A stretch of 34,502 nucleotides of DNA from Bacteroidota bacterium. Its GTDB lineage: Bacteria; Bacteroidota; Bacteroidia; Chitinophagales; Saprospiraceae. How positions within the stretch are numbered: the first letter of the stretch is position 1; each line of letters starts with the position of its first letter. The translations under genes and the position numbers were made by a program. A model generated the notes under the pieces. It did not search any database. It was not told the origin of the DNA and saw nothing but the letters and a program-made list of their open reading frames with translations. The stretch covers positions 1 through 34,502 of the forward strand of contig JAAEZH010000050.1 of the NCBI GenBank assembly GCA_018222965.1. Direction: 5' to 3'. Of this stretch, positions 29,240 to 34,502 are shown one piece after another.

Positions 29240-32200
29240 AAACTTGTTACCTCTACCTTTTTACCTCTACGAATGTGCCTGCTGCTTGCACTGACAGTTT
29301 TGCTGTCGATGCCGGCGTTTGCACAAAATCAATCGCTATCCTGCGGGTTTAGCGGGGATGTTTATTATCTGGATACCTATGATGATGGGAATGTAGATAA
29401 TATCCAAACCTGGGAAACAGCCCTGACCAATAATGGGATTGCCTACAATCATTTCTTCGGATCAATCCAGGCCAACTACGATGCATTTGATGCAGCACTT
29501 GCCGGGGCCGACCCTGCTACTGATCTGGTGATTCTGGATGTCCCGGCTGGTGTCCCTACCGACATCGATCTGGATAACTCCAACCTCGTTCCTTATGTTA
29601 ATGCGGGCGGTCGGGTAATAATTTATATTTGGTATTACAACCAAACAACGGTTATTCAGGACCTCTTCAAATCAGATTTTGTCAATGTCATGAACGTGCC
29701 ATTCGATGTGTATGACTGGGGTGGTTCGGATCTGTTTTCGAATGTTGCCAATCCATTCAACCATACGGGTGACTACGTATCCGATGATGGCTCTACCATC
29801 ATGATGCAGCCAATGGCCGGTGCCGTAGAACTTGCCGGATATGTAGCTGGTGCCGGTACTCCCGGTGAAGGGGCTTTGATCCTCGGTAACAACGATCGTA
29901 CACTTGCCATGGGTTTCTCGCTGGATTCTGCTACCGACAATGCCGATGCCGTTGATTTTGCGGAAAACGCACTGGAGCTGATCCTTTGTGGAGATTGTTC
30001 TCCTGAAGCTGCTTTCAGTTATGACAATACCACTTATTGTCAAAATGGTGCTGATCCGGTTGTAACTATAGATGGTGATGCCGGAACTTTCTCTTATGAA
30101 GTAGTTTCCGGTGGTACAGATCTCGCGCTGAATGCGATCACAGGTGATGTAGATGTTTCCGAATCTGATGCTGGTGTTTATGAGGTAACAAATACCGTAG
30201 AAGTTGCAACCGGAGGTTGCGATCTTCCTTCAGACTTGATTCTTACAGCCGCTTATGACGGGCCGATTACAGGTGGTGTGCCAAAAGGGGTAGAGCTATA
30301 TGTAGTAAATGATATTGCCGACCTGAGTGTATATGGTCTTGGTTCAGCAAATAACGGTGGTGGCACCGATATGGAAGAATTTACCTTCCCGGCAGATGCT
30401 GCTACTGCAGGTTCTTATATCTATGTTGCTTCCGAAGCAGCCGGCTTTAATACTTTCTTTGGTTTTAATCCGGATTATACCACATCTGCCATGGCTATAA
30501 ATGGCGACGATGCGATTGAGCTGTTCCTCAACGGCAGCGTAGTGGATGTATTTGGTGACATTAATGTAGACGGAACAGGTCAACCCTGGGACCATGTAGA
30601 CGGATGGGCATACCGCGTATCAGATACCGGCCCTGACGGAACTACTTTCCAATTGGCCAATTGGACTTTCAGCGGGACGAATGCCCTGGATGGGGAAACC
30701 TCTAATGCTACTGCCACAACCCCGGTTCCAATCGGTACTTATTCTATCGATTGTGGTGGTGGTTGTGACCTTCCTTCAGATTTGATTCTTACAGCCGCTT
30801 ATGACGGACCGATTACAGGTGGTGTGCCAAAAGGGGTAGAGCTATATGTAGTAAATGATATTGCCGACCTGAGTGTATATGGTCTTGGTTCAGCAAATAA
30901 CGGTGGTGGCACCGATATGGAAGAATTTACCTTCCCGGCAGATGCTGCTACTGCAGGTTCTTATATCTATGTTGCTTCCGAAGCAGCCGGATTTAATACG
31001 TTCTTTGGTTTTAATCCGGATTATACCACATCTGCCATGGCTATAAATGGTGACGATGCGATTGAGTTGTTTTTCAACGGCAGCGTAGTGGATATATTTG
31101 GTGACATCAATGTAGATGGAACAGGCCAACCATGGGATCATGTAGACGGATGGGCATACCGCGTATCAGATACCGGCCCTGATGGAACTACTTTCCAATT
31201 GGCCAACTGGACTTTCAGCGGGACGAATGCTCTGGATGGGGAAACCTCCAATGCTACTGCCACAACTCCGGTTCCAATCGGTACTTATTCTATCGATTGT
31301 GGGGGTGGTGAGCCTGAAGTTTATACCTGTACCCAAACCATTGAAATCCTGCCTGCCTCAACAGCTAATGCAGGGGCCAATCAGGTAGTTTGTGGTGCAG
31401 TTGCCGTAAATATTGGTGCGATTGGTGAAGGAAGCTGGTCTGGTGGATTGGGTTCTTTTGATGATCCAAACAGTGCAGTAACTGTTTACAATCTGGATCC
31501 GGCAGAACTGGGTACAACGGTAACACTGACCTGGACTTCCCTTGACGGGGATTGTGGAACGGCTACCGATGATGTTTATATTACCTATATCCCGGAGGCT
31601 GACGCCGAATTTAGCTACGATGCAACAGAATACTGTCCAAACGGAACAGATCCGGTACTGAGCCACAACACAGGTGTTGATGGTTTATATACTTATGTTG
31701 TTGATGCCGGCGGACCGGTGCTGGACCTCGATCCGGCAACAGGTGCCATCAGCCTGGCTGGTTCTGATAACGGAACCTATACCGTCACCAATACCGTAAG
31801 CGGATGCGGCAACCTGGTAATCTCAGGTGTAGCTGACGGTCCGATCACGGGTGGTGTACCGAAAGCCATTGAATTTACGGCAGTAGAAGATATTCCTGAT
31901 CTCAGCGTTTACGGCTGGGGATCAGCAAACAACGGAGGCGGCTCAGACGGAGAAGAATTTACTTTCCCGGCCATTTCCCTGAGTGCCGGTGAGCACGTAT
32001 GGGTAGCTTCCGAAACACAAGTATTTACCGACTTCTTTGGCTTCCCGCCAACATACACTTCCAATGCAGCTCTGATCAATGGCGACGATGCCATTGAGCT
32101 CTTCTGCAACGGTCAGGTTATTGACCTCTTTGGAGAAATTGATGTTGACGGTTCCGGTACAGACTGGGAATACACAGACAGCTGGGCCTACCGCAACGCG

Positions 32201-34502
32201 AGTACCGGTCCTGACGGTGGTTCTTTTGAGATCGGTAACTGGCAATTTGGAGGTCCTGGAAACCTAATGGGAGGCGGGACAAATGCTACAGCAGAAGTCC
32301 CCATGCCAATTGCAACTTTCTTCTCTACAGTAGGAGGAATTTGTCCAAACGATACACATTCCTTTACCATTACCATCGATGACAGCGAAGCTCCTGACCT
32401 GACTTGTCCGAGTGATATTATCATCAATTTGGATGCAGGTGAATGTGAGGCTATTGTAAACTTTGTAGTGAGTGCGGTGGATAACTGCGATCCGAATCCC
32501 AATGTAACGCAGGTTGATGTTGGCGGATTTGGAAACGGTGACACTTTCCCTTACGGGGAATACGAACTCGAATTTGAGGCAACTGATATCTTTGGAAACA
32601 GCAACAGCTGTACTTTCAATATTATAGTAAACGAATATGCTAATCCGACGGCTGTTCTTACTTGTAATGACCTCGTTCAGATCTCTCTCGACGCCAGCGG
32701 TGAAGCACTCATCGGTGCTGACATGATTCTGGAAGGTGGTCCTTACGGTTGTTACGACGATTACATCGTAGACATCGAAGGCATTGCAGAAGATGTAGTA
32801 GACTGTTCTTTCATCGGTCAGGAGTACACCATTAGTGTTACTGACCCTGAAACGGGCAACTACTGCTGGAGTACTATTATTGTAGAAGACAAACTGGCTC
32901 CTGTTTTTGATTGTCCGGATCAGGATGTTGAAATCTCCTGTGTTCAATCAATCGACATTGTTCCTCCGCCACTCGCTATCGACAACTGTGTGGTGTTGGA
33001 TTACCAACTGGTAAATGAGGTTCAGATCGACGACGATGCCTGTGATGATAACGCGGTACGCTTTGCACGCACCTGGCTGGCAATTGACCAGTACGGAAAT
33101 GAGTCTGAGCTTTGCGAGCAGGTAATTGCCATTGTTCGTCCGGACGAAATCGACTTCCCGGATGATCGCGAGTGGGAATGCTCCGATTATGAGCAATACC
33201 CGAATATCATTGAGGCAGAAACCTATACAGGTATTCTTTCCAATACAGGTTCCGGGCTTCCGACAGATATTGACGGAATCTACTGTCAGTATGGAGCTAC
33301 TTTTGTAGACGAAGTAATTGAAACCTGTGGTACCAGCTTTAAGATCATCCGTACCTGGACGGTTCTGGACTGGTGTACGAATGATGTGATCACCGGCAAT
33401 AGCTCTGGTGAAGACAATGTTCAAATTATTAAAGTTATTGACACGACGCCTCCGGTGTTAACTATGGCACCATTTGAGGTAAGTGCAAATATCCCCGGAG
33501 TTCATCCGCAGCCATGTAGTTCTCAGGACTTTTTGCCACCGGCAAATGTTACAGATAACTGCAACGACTGGACTCTTCGCATCTTTACGCCTGTTGGCGA
33601 AGCTGTATATGTGAATGGAGTTGACGGTGCTCAGGGTGGTTTGATTCCATCTCCGGGTCTGGAGCTTGGATTCTACGAAATTACTTACCAGGCTGAAGAT
33701 GCCTGTGGTAATGTTGCAGAGATTGATGTGGTCATTGAAGTGGTTGACGACATTGCACCAACTACTATCTGTGACGAGATCACCGAAGTAACCCTAAGCA
33801 GCCAGGGACTGGCTGAGGTGCCTGCAGATGTATTTGACGATGGTTCTTACGACAACTGTGGACTGGAAGATTTCCTCGCCCGCCGGATGAACGGCCTTTG
33901 TGGCGGTGGATTCGATGACTTTGGACCAACTGTTGAGTTCTGCTGTGAAGACGTGCCCAACAGTCCGATCATGGTAGTATTCCGTGCGGTAGACGCCTTC
34001 GGTAATACAAATGATTGTATGGTTGAAGTATATGTGGATGATAAGATTCCACCGATCACTACTTTCTGTCCTGGTCCTGAAACCATTACATGTGAAGAAT
34101 ATGTCGATGATCTGGCAGCTCCACTGGCTAATGGCGATAACAGTGTGTTGGATGGATTTGGAGAGCCAACATTCCTCGACAACTGTGCCTTGAATGTTGA
34201 ATATAACGTTACCGTAAATATTGACAACTGCCAGGAAGGTACCATTGTACGCTCCTGGACAGCTACAGATGATAACCCACTGAACCCATCTACAAATTGT
34301 ACACAAACGATTTTTGTAGAGCATGTATCTGACTGGGTAGTAGAATTCCCGGCAGACATTACTGTTGAATGTACGGATGGTGCTTTGCCAGACTTTGGTG
34401 AGCCTGAGATTTACTTCGATGAGTGTGAGCTTATTGGTGTAAGCTTTGAAGACCAGTACTTCTATGTAGTACCGGATGCTTGTTACAAAATTGTACGTAC
34501 CT
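29237..34502 (+). CDS. Giant secreted adhesin, N-terminal 1755 residues (truncated by window end)
   Basis: Start ATG 29237 gives a signal peptide (CLLLALTVLLSMPAFAQ). The frame stays open to the window edge; the gene continues beyond it. Domains in order: (1) about 38-255, a Rossmann-like or amidotransferase-like domain (DVYYLDTYDDGNVDNIQTWE, LVPYVNAGGRVIIYIWYY, ILGNNDRTLAMGFSLD); (2) a Cys-containing Ig/PKD-like segment; (3) two near-identical 182-residue units at codons 327-508 and 509-690, with GVELYVVNDIADLSVYGLGS and MAINGDDAIELF, resembling lamin-tail-like domains found in secreted nucleases and adhesins; (4) an Ig-like segment (NAGANQVVCGAV); (5) a third, diverged unit at about codons 855-1029; (6) HYR-like and repeated Ig-like domains (CPSDIIINLDAGECEAIVNF, DDGSYDNCG) to the edge. 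Cys pairs are frequent throughout. The missing C terminus probably holds the T9SS tail. Confidence 0.94.
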   Translation, partial: MKLVTSTFLPLRMCLLLALTVLLSMPAFAQNQSLSCGFSGDVYYLDTYDDGNVDNIQTWETALTNNGIAYNHFFGSIQANYDAFDAALAGADPATDLVILDVPAGVPTDIDLDNSNLVPYVNAGGRVIIYIWYYNQTTVIQDLFKSDFVNVMNVPFDVYDWGGSDLFSNVANPFNHTGDYVSDDGSTIMMQPMAGAVELAGYVAGAGTPGEGALILGNNDRTLAMGFSLDSATDNADAVDFAENALELILCGDCSPEAAFSYDNTTYCQNGADPVVTIDGDAGTFSYEVVSGGTDLALNAITGDVDVSESDAGVYEVTNTVEVATGGCDLPSDLILTAAYDGPITGGVPKGVELYVVNDIADLSVYGLGSANNGGGTDMEEFTFPADAATAGSYIYVASEAAGFNTFFGFNPDYTTSAMAINGDDAIELFLNGSVVDVFGDINVDGTGQPWDHVDGWAYRVSDTGPDGTTFQLANWTFSGTNALDGETSNATATTPVPIGTYSIDCGGGCDLPSDLILTAAYDGPITGGVPKGVELYVVNDIADLSVYGLGSANNGGGTDMEEFTFPADAATAGSYIYVASEAAGFNTFFGFNPDYTTSAMAINGDDAIELFFNGSVVDIFGDINVDGTGQPWDHVDGWAYRVSDTGPDGTTFQLANWTFSGTNALDGETSNATATTPVPIGTYSIDCGGGEPEVYTCTQTIEILPASTANAGANQVVCGAVAVNIGAIGEGSWSGGLGSFDDPNSAVTVYNLDPAELGTTVTLTWTSLDGDCGTATDDVYITYIPEADAEFSYDATEYCPNGTDPVLSHNTGVDGLYTYVVDAGGPVLDLDPATGAISLAGSDNGTYTVTNTVSGCGNLVISGVADGPITGGVPKAIEFTAVEDIPDLSVYGWGSANNGGGSDGEEFTFPAISLSAGEHVWVASETQVFTDFFGFPPTYTSNAALINGDDAIELFCNGQVIDLFGEIDVDGSGTDWEYTDSWAYRNASTGPDGGSFEIGNWQFGGPGNLMGGGTNATAEVPMPIATFFSTVGGICPNDTHSFTITIDDSEAPDLTCPSDIIINLDAGECEAIVNFVVSAVDNCDPNPNVTQVDVGGFGNGDTFPYGEYELEFEATDIFGNSNSCTFNIIVNEYANPTAVLTCNDLVQISLDASGEALIGADMILEGGPYGCYDDYIVDIEGIAEDVVDCSFIGQEYTISVTDPETGNYCWSTIIVEDKLAPVFDCPDQDVEISCVQSIDIVPPPLAIDNCVVLDYQLVNEVQIDDDACDDNAVRFARTWLAIDQYGNESELCEQVIAIVRPDEIDFPDDREWECSDYEQYPNIIEAETYTGILSNTGSGLPTDIDGIYCQYGATFVDEVIETCGTSFKIIRTWTVLDWCTNDVITGNSSGEDNVQIIKVIDTTPPVLTMAPFEVSANIPGVHPQPCSSQDFLPPANVTDNCNDWTLRIFTPVGEAVYVNGVDGAQGGLIPSPGLELGFYEITYQAEDACGNVAEIDVVIEVVDDIAPTTICDEITEVTLSSQGLAEVPADVFDDGSYDNCGLEDFLARRMNGLCGGGFDDFGPTVEFCCEDVPNSPIMVVFRAVDAFGNTNDCMVEVYVDDKIPPITTFCPGPETITCEEYVDDLAAPLANGDNSVLDGFGEPTFLDNCALNVEYNVTVNIDNCQEGTIVRSWTATDDNPLNPSTNCTQTIFVEHVSDWVVEFPADITVECTDGALPDFGEPEIYFDECELIGVSFEDQYFYVVPDACYKIVRT
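30215..31306 (+). repeat. Two direct 546-bp repeats inside the adhesin
   Basis: Unit 1 is 30215-30760 and unit 2 is 30761-31306, directly abutting and in frame. By eye they differ at roughly 20 positions, nearly all silent; the only amino-acid changes I see are Leu to Phe and Val to Ile. A third, much more diverged copy lies at about 31799-32323. Confidence 0.9.

Noticed and set aside
30344-31141. Twin minus-strand frames that could look like a duplicated small gene
   Set aside because: They are the reverse of the two 546-bp adhesin repeats.
32264-33424. Long minus-strand frames (227 and 158 codons) opposite the adhesin
   Set aside because: The plus strand is one continuous open frame with signal peptide and recognised domains; the minus frames mirror its codon bias.

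Overview
The window comes from a Bacteroidota chromosome, most likely Saprospiria (Lewinella/Haliscomenobacter-like); this is inferred, not tested. Evidence: several secreted proteins end in type IX secretion (T9SS) sorting domains (type A, and the CHU_C/gliding-associated type B). There are VCBS/FG-GAP + ASPIC-UnbV + SprB-type proteins, a small dockerin-like protein and a very large HYR/Ig-like adhesin typical of this group. Start sites lack strong Shine-Dalgarno sequences, and two places match the Bacteroidota -7 promoter element TAnnTTTG. No tRNA, rRNA, CRISPR array, phage or transposase gene was seen.

Layout. 70-2375: LACTB-like serine hydrolase, SAM methyltransferase, small membrane protein. 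2524-7727: secreted glycosidase-like protein with T9SS tail, signal-peptide-bearing Ntn (C45-like) hydrolase with a four-helix membrane tail, 82-aa membrane protein, CHU_C-type secreted protein. 8160-13051: tight co-directional run of a membrane-anchored RCC1 propeller, a GNAT acetyltransferase and four envelope proteins of unknown function, the last with a JAMM-like HxH...D signature. 13052-14395: gene-poor stretch with a 163-bp inverted-repeat element carrying an outward promoter, and one membrane protein. 14396-20274: two tandem paralogous T9SS propeller proteins, each with its own similar terminator. 20275-20780: a candidate structured RNA and a second palindromic repeat. 20780-27754: mostly housekeeping-type genes on alternating strands (RCK potassium channel, P-loop kinase/APH fusion, lipoproteins, uridine-phosphorylase-like enzyme, ArsC/Spx-like protein, LuxE-like acyl-protein synthetase, MoeB-rhodanese). 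27838-27990: a well-formed candidate small RNA with -7 element, nested helices and terminator. 28073-28657: stand-alone dockerin-like protein. 29237-end: start of a giant secreted adhesin, cut by the window edge.

Functionally most of the window is envelope and extracellular biology: T9SS cargo, cell-surface propellers and unknown membrane proteins, interleaved with conserved metabolic genes. The parts I would look at first are non-coding: the 27838-27990 RNA, the 20360-20546 RNA-like structure and the dispersed palindromic repeat family, one copy of which appears to supply a promoter. All functional statements rest on motif recognition by eye.
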